This document shows positions 52,977 to 60,900 of a DNA stretch of 64,000 bases, in pieces. Under the pieces are notes generated by a model that was not told where the DNA came from, did no database searches, and saw only the letters and a program-made list of their open reading frames with translations. Source of the DNA: Methanoculleus bourgensis MS2 (GTDB lineage: Archaea > Halobacteriota > Methanomicrobia > Methanomicrobiales > Methanoculleaceae); NCBI RefSeq assembly GCF_000304355.2, contig NC_018227.2, positions 1,116,001 to 1,180,000 of the forward strand, read 5' to 3'. Both the position numbers and the translations under genes were made by a program. Within the stretch, counting starts at the first letter, position 1; each line of letters starts with the position of its first letter.

Positions 52977-54178
52977 GCAGATACCGAAACCTCTTCCCGG
53001 TGGTCGTGCTCCTCCTCGCCCTCCTCATCCCGGCAGCATCAGCTGCTATCGTCTGGGGCCCGTACGTCACCAACACCACCGGAGACTCGGCGATGGTCAC
53101 CTGGAAGACAACCGACGAGGGGCCAGGATGGGTCGAGTACGCCCCCGAGGGCGGCGAGGTCTGCCGCGTGACCTCGTCCGGGGAGGGAAGCATGCACCGC
53201 GTGCTGCTCACCGGGCTTCTACCGGCGACCACCTACCGCTACCGGGTCGGCACCGGAGATGAGATGATGGGGGACTGCAGGTTCCGGACATTTGGGGACC
53301 AGACGTTCACCTGCATCATATACGGCGACACCCGGGGGCAGAAACCCTTCTTTACGCAGGCCGAGCGGCATGGCCTGGTGGCAGAGAGGATAGCCGAAGA
53401 GGAGGATATCCTCTTTGTCGTCCACACCGGCGATTTCGTCTGCGACGAGTCAGAGTGGGACGAGTTCTTCGCCGTAGCAGGGCCGGTGCTCAGGAACACA
53501 ACCCTGGTGCCGGTGGCAGGCAACCATGACGGTTCAGCGGAGGCCTTCTCCGCCATCTTCGGCCTCCCGCCCTACTACTCCTTCGATGCCGGCAACCTCC
53601 ACGTGACCATCCTCGACAGCAACGACCGGGCATGGGCGGATATGGAGACACAGACCGCATGGCTGGAGGAAGACCTCGCATCCCCTCTGCCCAGGAAGGT
53701 CGTGGCGTTCCACCACCCGCCGTTCAGTTCTGACCGGAAACGCCCCGGAGGGGACCTGGCGATCAGGGCCGAGTGGTGCGATATCCTCTCGCGCAGCGGT
53801 GTTGACGCCGTCTTTAGCGCGCACACCCATGCCTACGAGCGCTACCAGGCAGGCGGGACCGAGTATTTCGTTGTCGGGTGCGGCGGCGCCCCGCTCTATC
53901 CGCTCGCCGGGGAGAAAACCGGGGGGCACCAGGTGAGCCACGAGGGGACTCTCGGCTACGTCAGGGCCACCGTCAGCCCGAAATCGATTGTTATGGAGAT
54001 GGTAGCGGTCGCAGAGGTCACAGAGGAGGGTGAGGTGACAATGTATCCGGCAGGGACCGTCATCGATACCGTCTGTCTCCCCCAGGATACTGCACCGCCG
54101 GAGAACGTGGCTGCCGGGTGGTGGGGCGCGCCGGCAGCCCTTCTCAGCGTAGCGATGTTATTCAGACTAAGGAGATGA
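52973..54178 (+). CDS. Exported metallophosphoesterase (purple-acid-phosphatase type)
   Basis: A 401-residue protein starting at GTG 52973 with the overlap GTGA to the previous stop. Signal peptide FPVVVLLLALLIPAASAA. Residues about 25-110 are an N-terminal fibronectin-like domain (WGPYVTNTTGDSAMVTWKTT, LPATTYRYRVGTG). Residues about 112-300 are the calcineurin-like domain with all metal motifs: IIYGDTRGQ, VHTGDFV, AGNHDGS, VVAFHHPPFSS, FSAHTHAYERY. It ends with AAGWWGAPAALLSVAMLFRL, which may be an anchor. It should hydrolyse phosphoesters outside the cell; substrate unknown. Fourth in the operon, directly before the gene at 54184. Confidence 0.9.
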   Translation: MSRYRNLFPVVVLLLALLIPAASAAIVWGPYVTNTTGDSAMVTWKTTDEGPGWVEYAPEGGEVCRVTSSGEGSMHRVLLTGLLPATTYRYRVGTGDEMMGDCRFRTFGDQTFTCIIYGDTRGQKPFFTQAERHGLVAERIAEEEDILFVVHTGDFVCDESEWDEFFAVAGPVLRNTTLVPVAGNHDGSAEAFSAIFGLPPYYSFDAGNLHVTILDSNDRAWADMETQTAWLEEDLASPLPRKVVAFHHPPFSSDRKRPGGDLAIRAEWCDILSRSGVDAVFSAHTHAYERYQAGGTEYFVVGCGGAPLYPLAGEKTGGHQVSHEGTLGYVRATVSPKSIVMEMVAVAEVTEEGEVTMYPAGTVIDTVCLPQDTAPPENVAAGWWGAPAALLSVAMLFRLRR

Positions 54179-54183
54179 TGATT

Positions 54184-55008
54184 ATGCAGAAGAAACTGAC
54201 ATGGACGCTGCTTACGCTTCTCTGCGTGAGTATGCTGGCGGTTGCCGCATCGGCGGCGCCGACAACCGAACTGCACATTGCAAAGATCGCAAGCGACGGA
54301 GTTACCGTCATAAACGAAACAACAGTAGACTACCGCTGGATGGAGGAAAACCTCCCGGTCCTCGGGGACGGCGTAACCCACTACTACCACCAGGGGCCGG
54401 TCTTTGAGGGGGACAAGTGGGACCCTCTGGAGACAACAAACTTCAAGGACAGAGGAGCCGTGAAGGGAACAGACATCCGTGACCTCGCCGAACTGGTCGG
54501 CGGCGCCGAACCTGGAGACGAGATCATGGTCCGGGCGGCCGACGGCTACCATGTTGAGTTCACCTACCAGAACGTCTACGAGCCTGACTCCCGCCAGGGG
54601 CCCATGGGGATCTGCTGGTACAACGGTGCCGAGACAGGGGCCGGAGAGCGGCAGGGGACCGGCTATGTCCCTGACTACTACACCGGGATGCGCCTTGTCT
54701 TCTTTGCCGACAACTCAACCAACGAGGAAGGCCTCCACGTCTACGGGAACTGGGACATGCATGAGACGCTCCCTGAATCGGCGCAGCACTTCTACGACCT
54801 CTACCCCTCCACCGGCGGTCTCACGGTGAAGTGGGTGGATGAGATCCGTGTCTACACCGACGGGTTCACCGGCGAGCGGGGGGCGCTTGCGGGATCCCTC
54901 AACACCCCGGAGGGGACGACGGAACCAGCGGAAACCCCGCTCTCCCTGGTGGTGACACTCACCGCGGCCCTTGGAGCAGCGGCGCTCCATGCCCGGAGAG
55001 GAGCGTGA
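54184..55008 (+). CDS. Exported single-domain protein of the IRIVRYASDG/TTELHI type, membrane-anchored
   Basis: A 274-residue protein from ATG 54184, chosen because AAGGAG lies 9-10 bases upstream; two other in-frame ATGs at 54175 and 54178 lie inside or before that site. Signal peptide KKLTWTLLTLLCVSMLAVAA. It holds one copy of the shared domain: TTELHIAKIASDGVTVINET, DYRWMEENLPVLGD, THYYHQGPVFEG, VKGTDIRDLAELVGGA, GYVPDYYTGMRLVFFADN, HVYGNWDMHET. The C-terminus TPLSLVVTLTAALGAAALHA is a membrane segment. A minimal version of the domain found in two larger partners here. The function is not known. Confidence 0.72.
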   Translation: MQKKLTWTLLTLLCVSMLAVAASAAPTTELHIAKIASDGVTVINETTVDYRWMEENLPVLGDGVTHYYHQGPVFEGDKWDPLETTNFKDRGAVKGTDIRDLAELVGGAEPGDEIMVRAADGYHVEFTYQNVYEPDSRQGPMGICWYNGAETGAGERQGTGYVPDYYTGMRLVFFADNSTNEEGLHVYGNWDMHETLPESAQHFYDLYPSTGGLTVKWVDEIRVYTDGFTGERGALAGSLNTPEGTTEPAETPLSLVVTLTAALGAAALHARRGA

Positions 55009-55574
55009 TCCTGGTGCGCCAGGCATATCTCACCCTCCTCACCCTGCTCATCATCGGTGTTGTGGCTCTCGCACCCGGATGCATCGGCACGACAGGTGCT
55101 GACGACTACCCCGCCTGGAACCTGACGCTTGCCGGGGACCAGGAGCAGGTCCTCACCCATCCTGAGCTCAGGGCGCTCCCGGCCGTCGAGGGCTACGGCT
55201 ACTCGGTCTCGACGGTGGGTATCAAGTACGGCCCGAACCGCTTCCGCGGTGTGCTCCTCGCCGATCTCGTCGAGATGGCAGGCGGAGCCGGGGGAGACGA
55301 CCTGATCTATGTCTCTGCAGAGGACGGCTACCTCTGGGTCTTTGATACCGACCAGGTCAACGGAGAGGGATTCTTCACTTTCAACGAGGACCTCAAAGAG
55401 GTTGCGCCACCGCCGCTCCGCGTGATCCTGGCCTACGATCAGGACGGAAAACCGCTGGCCTATGAAGATGGCGGACCACTTCGCCTGGTTATCATTACCG
55501 AGAACCCCGATGTCATCACTGAAGGGAGTTCGTGGGTGAAGTGGGTCGATCGGATCGAGGTCCATAAGAAATGA
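55005..55574 (+). CDS. Lipoprotein with SUOX-like fold
   Basis: A 189-residue protein starting at ATG 55017 or, as given, GTG/ATG overlapping the previous stop by 4 bases. Lipobox-like LLIIGVVALAPGCIGT suggests a lipid-anchored Cys. Mature part: AWNLTLAGDQEQVLTHPELR, YSVSTVGIKYGPNRFRGVLL, ADLVEMAGGAGGDDLIYVSA, EDGYLWVFDTDQVNGEGFF, PLRLVIITENPDVITEGSSW, VKWVDRIEVHKK. This is the molybdopterin-oxidoreductase (sulfite oxidase) fold type found as repeats in the 44946 protein, but without an obvious cofactor-binding cysteine in the domain. It ends with a 4-base overlap to the binding-protein gene. Likely works with that transport protein. Confidence 0.72.
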   Translation: MILVRQAYLTLLTLLIIGVVALAPGCIGTTGADDYPAWNLTLAGDQEQVLTHPELRALPAVEGYGYSVSTVGIKYGPNRFRGVLLADLVEMAGGAGGDDLIYVSAEDGYLWVFDTDQVNGEGFFTFNEDLKEVAPPPLRVILAYDQDGKPLAYEDGGPLRLVIITENPDVITEGSSWVKWVDRIEVHKK

Positions 55575-56590
55575 ACCGTTCTGCGGTCCTCGTCGTGCTC
55601 GTCCTCGCCGTGCTCGCGACATCTGCAGGATGCACCGGTACCAGCCCCGAACAAACCATCCTCACTGTGATACCGGCAGGCAGCCTCCTCTACCCGCTCG
55701 AGAATATCGAGGCCGCTTTTGAGAGCCAGCACCCCGAGATCGATGTCCGCATCGAGGGGCACGGAAGCATCCAGGCTATCAGGCAGGTGACAGACCTCGA
55801 AAGGGAGGTCGACGTCGTCGCGGTCGCAGACGCATCGCTGATACCGGATATGATGTACAGACTGATGGGCGAGGGAGGAAGTAATTACACCGACTGGTAC
55901 GTCGCCTTCGCCGGGAACGAGGTGGTGATCGCCTACACCAACAAGAGCGCCGGCGCGGATGAGATCACGCAGGAGAACTGGTACCAGGTTCTCGCCCGCC
56001 CGGACGTGCGGGTGGGCTTCTCAAACCCCATGCTTGACGCCTGCGGCTACCGGGCGCTGATGGTGACAGCACTTGCCGAGGAGTATTATGGGGAGCCTGG
56101 ACTCTTTGAGGCGATCATCGGGAGCTCCTTTGACCCGCCCCTCACGGTAACCCGCGCCGACGGGATCAGAAAGATCACACTTCCGGAACGGATGAGGCCG
56201 GCAGACGAGAAGGTCGCCATCCGCGATGGGAGCATCTACCTCCTCTCGCTCCTGGATGCCGGCGGGATCGACTATGCCTTTGAGTACCGGAGTGTTGCAG
56301 AAGAGCACGGGCTCCGGTGGATTGACCTCCCGCCCCAGATCAATCTCGGTTCTGCGGAACACGCCGACGACTACCAGAAGGTGCACGTAACCCTGGGGTT
56401 CCGGCGATTCCAGTCTATCGGGAGCGAACGGGTAGGCCAGCCGATCGTCTATGCGATAACCATCCCCGCAAACGCGCCGCACCCAGACGAAGCGAGGATG
56501 TTTGTAGACTTTGTGCTGGAAGCATTCCAGGAGGGGAGACCTGGATGGCCCGCCCCGGAGACTGCCACGGTGTACCACGCCACGGGTTAA
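55571..56590 (+). CDS. Tungstate/molybdate-type ABC substrate-binding protein (WtpA-like)
   Basis: A 339-residue lipoprotein-like protein: VLVVLVLAVLATSAGCTGT is a signal with lipobox Cys. The core resembles the WtpA/ModA group: ILTVIPAGSLLYPLENIEAA, VDVVAVADASLIPDMMY, FAGNEVVIAYTNKSAGADEI, TQENWYQVLARPDVRVGFSN, PMLDACGYRALMVTALAEEY, GSIYLLSLLDAGGIDYAFEY, PIVYAITIPANAPHPDEARM. WtpA binds tungstate or molybdate outside the membrane for an ABC importer. The permease and ATPase genes are not in the window, so either they lie elsewhere or this is a sensor-like receptor. It is the last gene of the surface operon. Confidence 0.85.
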   Translation: MNRSAVLVVLVLAVLATSAGCTGTSPEQTILTVIPAGSLLYPLENIEAAFESQHPEIDVRIEGHGSIQAIRQVTDLEREVDVVAVADASLIPDMMYRLMGEGGSNYTDWYVAFAGNEVVIAYTNKSAGADEITQENWYQVLARPDVRVGFSNPMLDACGYRALMVTALAEEYYGEPGLFEAIIGSSFDPPLTVTRADGIRKITLPERMRPADEKVAIRDGSIYLLSLLDAGGIDYAFEYRSVAEEHGLRWIDLPPQINLGSAEHADDYQKVHVTLGFRRFQSIGSERVGQPIVYAITIPANAPHPDEARMFVDFVLEAFQEGRPGWPAPETATVYHATG

Positions 56591-56756
56591 CAAACCTTTT
56601 CCGCACCGACCGCCCACATAAAGGTAGATAGGCCCGGCGGTATCGTCGTTTGCGAACGCAACTTCAGGCCGCCGGGAGCATTGGCAACCATATACCAACG
56701 TACGGCCGGTGGGGGGGCTGCCCCTCCCCGGCCGGCGGCATACCGATGGGATATTT

Positions 56757-58046
56757 ATGTTCTGGAACAGGGCGATGGAGACAATCCGGCCTGAGGAACT
56801 CGCGGATCTTCAACTGAAGCGGCTAAAATGGACGCTCAGTCAGGCACAGGAAGTAGGGCTATACCAGAGAAAATTCAGGGAAGCAGGCGTCTCGCCGGAC
56901 GATATCAGGACGCTTGACGATGTGGAGAAACTCCCCTTCACCTATAAACCGGAACTCCGGGCCGGGTACCCGTTCGGCCTCTTTGCGGTCCCGCTCAAGA
57001 AGGTCGTGCGGATCCACACCACCTCCGGCACGACCGGGAAACCGACGGTCGTCGGCTACACCCGCAAGGACCTGGACAACTGGTCGGAACTGGTCGCGCG
57101 GAACATGACCATGATTGGCCTTCGGGAAGACGATATCTTCCAGAACGCGGTCAATTATGGTCTCTTCACCGGGGGTCTTGGGTTCCACTACGGCGCCGAG
57201 AAGGTCGGCATGACCGTGATCCCGAGCGCGACCGGGAACACGCGCCGCCAGATCGAGATGATCGAGGACTTCGGGGTGACCGCCATCCACTGCACGCCCA
57301 GTTACGCCCTCCACCTCTCTGAGGTGGCTGAGTCTATGGGAAAGACCCTCGATACCCTGCGGATAGGGATCTTCGGGGCCGAACCCTGGTCGGAGAACAT
57401 GCGGGCTGAACTCGAGCGGCGCCTTGGGCTGAAGGCCTACGACAGTTACGGGCTCTCTGAGATGTACGGGCCCGGGGTGGCGTTCGAGTGCCCGGAGCGG
57501 AACGGGCTCCACCTCTGGCACGACTGCTACCTGGCAGAGATCATTGATCCAGAGACCTGTGAACGGCTCGCTCCCGGCGAGCGGGGAGAACTGGTCATCA
57601 CGCCGCTCGTCAAGGAGGCCCTGCCGCTCGTCCGCTACCGCACAGGCGATGTGACACGGCTGATCGAGGGCGAGTGCGCCTGCGGGCGCGGCCTGAGGAT
57701 CGAGAGGATCACGGGCCGTAGCGACGATATGCTGGTCATCCGGGGGATCAACGTCTTCCCGTCGCAGATCGAGCACGTGCTCCGGTCTCTCCCCGAGGTC
57801 GGGGAGCAGTTCATGGTCTACGTCGACCGCGCAAAACACCTCGATGAGATGACCATCGAGGTGGAGATGACCAGGGCCGGGTTCTCCGGGGAACTCCAGG
57901 ACCTCGCCCGCGTCCAGAAGAAGATTGCCGGCGAACTCCACAACACCCTCGGACTCCGGACCGCGGTGAAACTGGTGGAGCCCGGGTCGCTGCCCAGGTT
58001 TGAGGGGAAGGCGAAGCGGGTCATCGACCGGCGGAGGATCCTGTGA
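56757..58046 (+). CDS. Phenylacetate-CoA ligase (adenylate-forming), copy 1
   Basis: A 429-residue protein from ATG 56757 (an upstream in-frame start at 56709 is less likely). It has the PaaK signatures: the AMP-loop HTTSGTTGKPTVVGYT, the Tyr/Gly segment VNYGLFTGGLGFHYGAEKVG, TAIHCTPSYALHLSE, the adenine motif YDSYGLSEMYGPG, and the C-terminal GRSDDMLVIRGINVFPSQIE with the lysine-bearing end LPRFEGKAKRVIDRR. It forms an acyl-CoA from an aryl acid, ATP and CoA; in methanogens it is used for indolepyruvate- or phenylacetate-linked metabolism. It overlaps its paralogue at the stop (58044-58046). Intact. Confidence 0.93.
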   Translation: MFWNRAMETIRPEELADLQLKRLKWTLSQAQEVGLYQRKFREAGVSPDDIRTLDDVEKLPFTYKPELRAGYPFGLFAVPLKKVVRIHTTSGTTGKPTVVGYTRKDLDNWSELVARNMTMIGLREDDIFQNAVNYGLFTGGLGFHYGAEKVGMTVIPSATGNTRRQIEMIEDFGVTAIHCTPSYALHLSEVAESMGKTLDTLRIGIFGAEPWSENMRAELERRLGLKAYDSYGLSEMYGPGVAFECPERNGLHLWHDCYLAEIIDPETCERLAPGERGELVITPLVKEALPLVRYRTGDVTRLIEGECACGRGLRIERITGRSDDMLVIRGINVFPSQIEHVLRSLPEVGEQFMVYVDRAKHLDEMTIEVEMTRAGFSGELQDLARVQKKIAGELHNTLGLRTAVKLVEPGSLPRFEGKAKRVIDRRRIL

Positions 58047-59347
58047 TGGGATGCTGGAACCAGAATGTTGAGGCGATGCCGCCTGAAGAACTCCGGCAGG
58101 TCCAGTATAGGCTCGCAAAAGCGCTGGTTTCCCGGATCTACGAGACAAGCGAGTTCTACCGGCGGCGGATGAAGGAGCAGGGGGTCAGGCCCGACGATAT
58201 CAGGTCGCTTGCAGATATCCGGAAACTCCCGTTCATGTACAAGCAGGACCTCCGGGACAACTACCCGGACGGGCTCTTCTGCGCGCCGAGGGATGAACTG
58301 GTCAGGTACCATGTCTCCTCCGGCACGACCGGGAAACCGACGGTCGTCGGCTACACCAGGCGCGATATCGAGAACTGGAGCGAGTCGCTGGCGCGTGCGT
58401 TCTCCTCCTGCGGTCTTGGGCGCGGGGATGTCCTCCAGGTGAGTTACGGCTACGGTCTCTTCACCGGGGGGCTTGGGGTCCACTACGGCGCCGAACGCGT
58501 CGGTGCGACCGTTCTCCCAACGAGCGTCGGGAACACCGAACGCCAGATCGAACTGATGCAGGACCTTCACACCACCGCCATCGCCTGCACCCCCTCCTAC
58601 CTCCTCCACATGGGAGAGGTGGCTGAGAAGATGGGCGTCTCTATCAGGGACGACACCGATCTCCGGATCGGGATCCTCGGTGCAGAGCCCTGGTCTGAGC
58701 AGATGCGGAGCCGGATAGAGGAATGGCTCGGGATCCGCGCCTACGATATCTACGGCACGAGCGAACTCTCGGGCCCGATGTTCACCGAGTGCTCAGAGCA
58801 GCAGGGCATCCACATCTGGGGCGACCTTGCCCTTGCCGAGGTCGTCGATCCCAAGACCGGTGAGGTGCTCCAGCCCGGCGAACGGGGGGAACTGGTCGTC
58901 ACCATCCTGCAGAAGGAGGCGTTCCCCATGATCAGGTACCGGGTCGGGGATATCACCATCATGGACGAAGCCCCCTGCGCCTGTGGGCGGACCCATCCGA
59001 GGATCCGGAGGATTCAGGGGCGCGTGGACGATATGCTGATCGTCCGGGGCATCAACGTCTTCCCCTCACAGGTGGAGCATGCTCTGCTTGAGATACCCGA
59101 GGTCGGCAGGCACTTCCAGATCGTCGTCGATCGGAAGGGTGCGCTTGATGCCATGCTCGTGCGGGTTGAGGTGAGCGAGGAGGCGTTCTCAGACAAGATC
59201 ACTGATCTTATGATGATCAGGAAGATGGTGGAGCACCGCCTCCGGGGCTCCCTGAACGTGGGCGTGGCCGTGGAACTGGTCGAACCTGGTTCCCTTCCGC
59301 GCTTCGAAGGCAAGTCAAAGAAGGTCGTTGACAGGAGGTCATTGTAA
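58046..59347 (+). CDS. Phenylacetate-CoA ligase, copy 2
   Basis: A 433-residue protein; GTG 58043 would add one residue and gives the usual 4-base overlap, ATG 58046 gives a 1-base overlap. Motifs equal those of the upstream gene: VSSGTTGKPTVVGYTRR, YGYGLFTGGLGVHYGAERVG, TAIACTPSYLLHMGE, YDIYGTSELSGPM, GRVDDMLIVRGINVFPSQVE, LPRFEGKSKKVVDRR. Roughly 55-60 percent of positions look alike between the two, so this is an old tandem duplication with possibly different substrates. Stop TAA overlaps the next ATG (59345-59349). Confidence 0.93.
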   Translation: MGCWNQNVEAMPPEELRQVQYRLAKALVSRIYETSEFYRRRMKEQGVRPDDIRSLADIRKLPFMYKQDLRDNYPDGLFCAPRDELVRYHVSSGTTGKPTVVGYTRRDIENWSESLARAFSSCGLGRGDVLQVSYGYGLFTGGLGVHYGAERVGATVLPTSVGNTERQIELMQDLHTTAIACTPSYLLHMGEVAEKMGVSIRDDTDLRIGILGAEPWSEQMRSRIEEWLGIRAYDIYGTSELSGPMFTECSEQQGIHIWGDLALAEVVDPKTGEVLQPGERGELVVTILQKEAFPMIRYRVGDITIMDEAPCACGRTHPRIRRIQGRVDDMLIVRGINVFPSQVEHALLEIPEVGRHFQIVVDRKGALDAMLVRVEVSEEAFSDKITDLMMIRKMVEHRLRGSLNVGVAVELVEPGSLPRFEGKSKKVVDRRSL

Positions 59348-59778
59348 TGGAGAAATCGTATATCATCAAACAGATCTCAATCTTTTCGGAGAATCGTCCC
59401 GGGAGGCTGGCTGCTATCGCCAGCGCGCTCCGGGATGCGAAGATCAATATCTTTGCGTTCAGTATCGCCGAGGCGAACGGGTTCGGGGTCGTCAGGGCGC
59501 TTGTCGACCGCCCGGAGGATGCCCATCGGACGCTGACCGATCTCGGGTTCCGCGTCTCGTTCACCGAGGTCATCGGCGTCAAGATGCGCGACGAGCCCGG
59601 CGGCCTCTCTGAGATCGCGTCGGTCCTCGGGGATGCCGGGGTCAACATCGAGTATGCCTACGCCTACTCGGGCAAGGACGGGGCGGTCCTGATCGTGCGC
59701 GTTGACCAGGTCGAGGACGCCGTCCGGCAGCTCCTTGACCACGGCGGGGAACTCCTCAAGGCGTCTCTCTTCCGGTGA
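59347..59778 (+). CDS. ACT-domain protein linked to PaaK genes
   Basis: A 143-residue protein consisting of two ACT domains: KSYIIKQISIFSENRPGRLA, AIASALRDAKINIFAFSIAE and GVKMRDEPGGLSEIASVLGD, AGVNIEYAYAYSGKDGAVLI. Such ACT proteins usually accompany phenylacetate-CoA ligases in archaea and bind small ligands such as amino acids to adjust activity. It starts within the stop of the second ligase (TAATG), so it is translated with it. Its 3' end overlaps the converging P-II-like gene by 23 bases (59756-59778). Confidence 0.93.
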   Translation: MEKSYIIKQISIFSENRPGRLAAIASALRDAKINIFAFSIAEANGFGVVRALVDRPEDAHRTLTDLGFRVSFTEVIGVKMRDEPGGLSEIASVLGDAGVNIEYAYAYSGKDGAVLIVRVDQVEDAVRQLLDHGGELLKASLFR

Positions 59779-60139
59779 CCGGGGCGGGAGCCCGGGACGC
59801 CTCCCCCTCGTCTTTCCTGAACATGTGAACCCTTCCCACAACCCGCCGGACCGGGACGACGAACGCAAGACCCATCCCCGGCTGGTCCAGTTCTGCGGCG
59901 GCGACGATCGCATCCAGCACCGCGTCGGTCCGGGCAGCTGCGACGACCGTCAGGATGATCTCTTTCTCAGGTTCGATGGCGATACCAAGGAGCGTCTTTA
60001 CCTCGTGGATTCCGGTCCCGCGGCCGAGGAGAATGGTCCCTCCTTCGGCCCCGGCCCGGCGGGCCGCCGCGATCACCGGCTCAGACCAGCCTCTCCTGAC
60101 AATCGTGATGATCAGTTCGTTATCGTACTCGCTCTTCAT
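59756..60139 (-). CDS. P-II-family regulatory protein (GlnB-like, short form)
   Basis: A 127-residue protein from ATG 60137-60139: NELIITIVRRGWSEPVIAA, RRAGAEGGTILLGRGTGIH, IEPEKEIILTVVAAARTDAV, LDAIVAAAELDQPGMGLAFV, VPVRRVVGRVHMF. The strand-helix pattern and GGTI, EKEIIL and GxGxAFV segments fit the P-II superfamily, with a short T-loop and without the modified tyrosine. P-II-like proteins of this type commonly stand next to DUF1538 membrane genes; here the two DUF1538 genes lie at 62865-64000 on the same strand, separated by a TA pair carrying a transposon. Last of the set, likely reporting an energy or nitrogen state to the membrane proteins. Confidence 0.82.
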   Translation of the reverse strand: MKSEYDNELIITIVRRGWSEPVIAAARRAGAEGGTILLGRGTGIHEVKTLLGIAIEPEKEIILTVVAAARTDAVLDAIVAAAELDQPGMGLAFVVPVRRVVGRVHMFRKDEGEASRAPAPVTGRETP

Positions 60140-60530
60140 CTCGAATGGGCAAACCCCCCGCGCAAGCGGGGGGGAGGAATTGCCCCCTCAGTAATTTTTT
60201 TGTATTCTGAAGTCGATACTTTGGTTGTTAGCGCACTGACGCCGACTCCTGAAGAGGAGTTTTCAACCACACGACCACTTGCGTATGATGTGCGCTGTCG
60301 GGTGAGGAGCAAGTAGCCGGTGATTCCGTGGGTCCACGGATAATCGGTAGGGGCCGCGTCAACCGGCCTGCACGAATAAGGCTGGCTAAAGCAACCTTCG
60401 TGCGAATTAAATTGCATCGTTGTGGTCTCCATGAGATCCTCGCTGCAAGCCCCCTGCGCAAGCGGGGGGTAGTTGACCGGAGTCCCACCCGTAACACGGC
60501 GATCTCCTCCGGAGCGTATCAAGGTACCTA
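60140..60530. other. Intergenic: short IS605-type relative
   Basis: Contains no gene. The hairpin element at 60154-60477 fills nearly all of it. The small leftover (60478-60530) is the flank next to the end of the split toxin gene. Confidence 0.5.
60154..60477 (+). mobile_element. Non-autonomous relative of the IS605-type element (PATE-like), opposite orientation
   Basis: Two hairpins mark it: CCCCCCGC-GCAA-GCGGGGGG (60154-60173) and CCCCCTGC-GCAA-GCGGGGGG (60450-60469). The second hairpin and its neighbours (AAGCCCCCTGCGCAAGCGG, then GGGGTAGTTGAC) match the right end of the tnpB element at 60675-62097. The left end resembles the left end of that element (hairpin, then GCCCC-x2-T plus a T-run). 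It has no coding frame but keeps about 300 bases between the ends. The orientation is plus, opposite to the full element. Exact ends are approximate. Confidence 0.65.
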
Positions 60531-60674
60531 TCAACGACGGTCGCTGCCATCGAAAACAGACCGGGGCGGACGCGTCCCCTTTCCGGCTTCCGGGTAGGAC
60601 CGATGGAAGTCACGATAGAGAGGGATCATGTCTCTCTTCTTTTTCATCAAGGCTCTCTGGAAGCCATATTTCAG

Positions 60675-60900
60675 GTGAACTACCCCCCGCTTGCGCAGGG
60701 GGCTTCCTGCGAGTGCCCGGGGACCACAGGGATCCTCGGACCTGTTTGTCGCAGATTACCGGCGAACTGTCGGTAGCCCGCCCACAGGGCATTCTGTGAT
60801 AGGAACCGTACCATGATATTGACCGCACTGTTGTGGTCGCGATCGATGCAGTTCCCGCATGCACAGTCCATAACTCGTTTCCAGAGCGGCATCTCGTGAA
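60675..60900 (-). ncRNA. Predicted omega-RNA region of the tnpB element
   Basis: Known tnpB elements make a guide-scaffold RNA from the end of tnpB across the right end. Here the last 220 bases of tnpB on the minus strand end in the GC-rich hairpin (60683-60702), the usual 3' hairpin of such RNAs, and the element ends at 60675. The first guide bases would be minus-strand sequence from 60674 downward, i.e. the toxin gene itself. Inference only. Confidence 0.45.
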
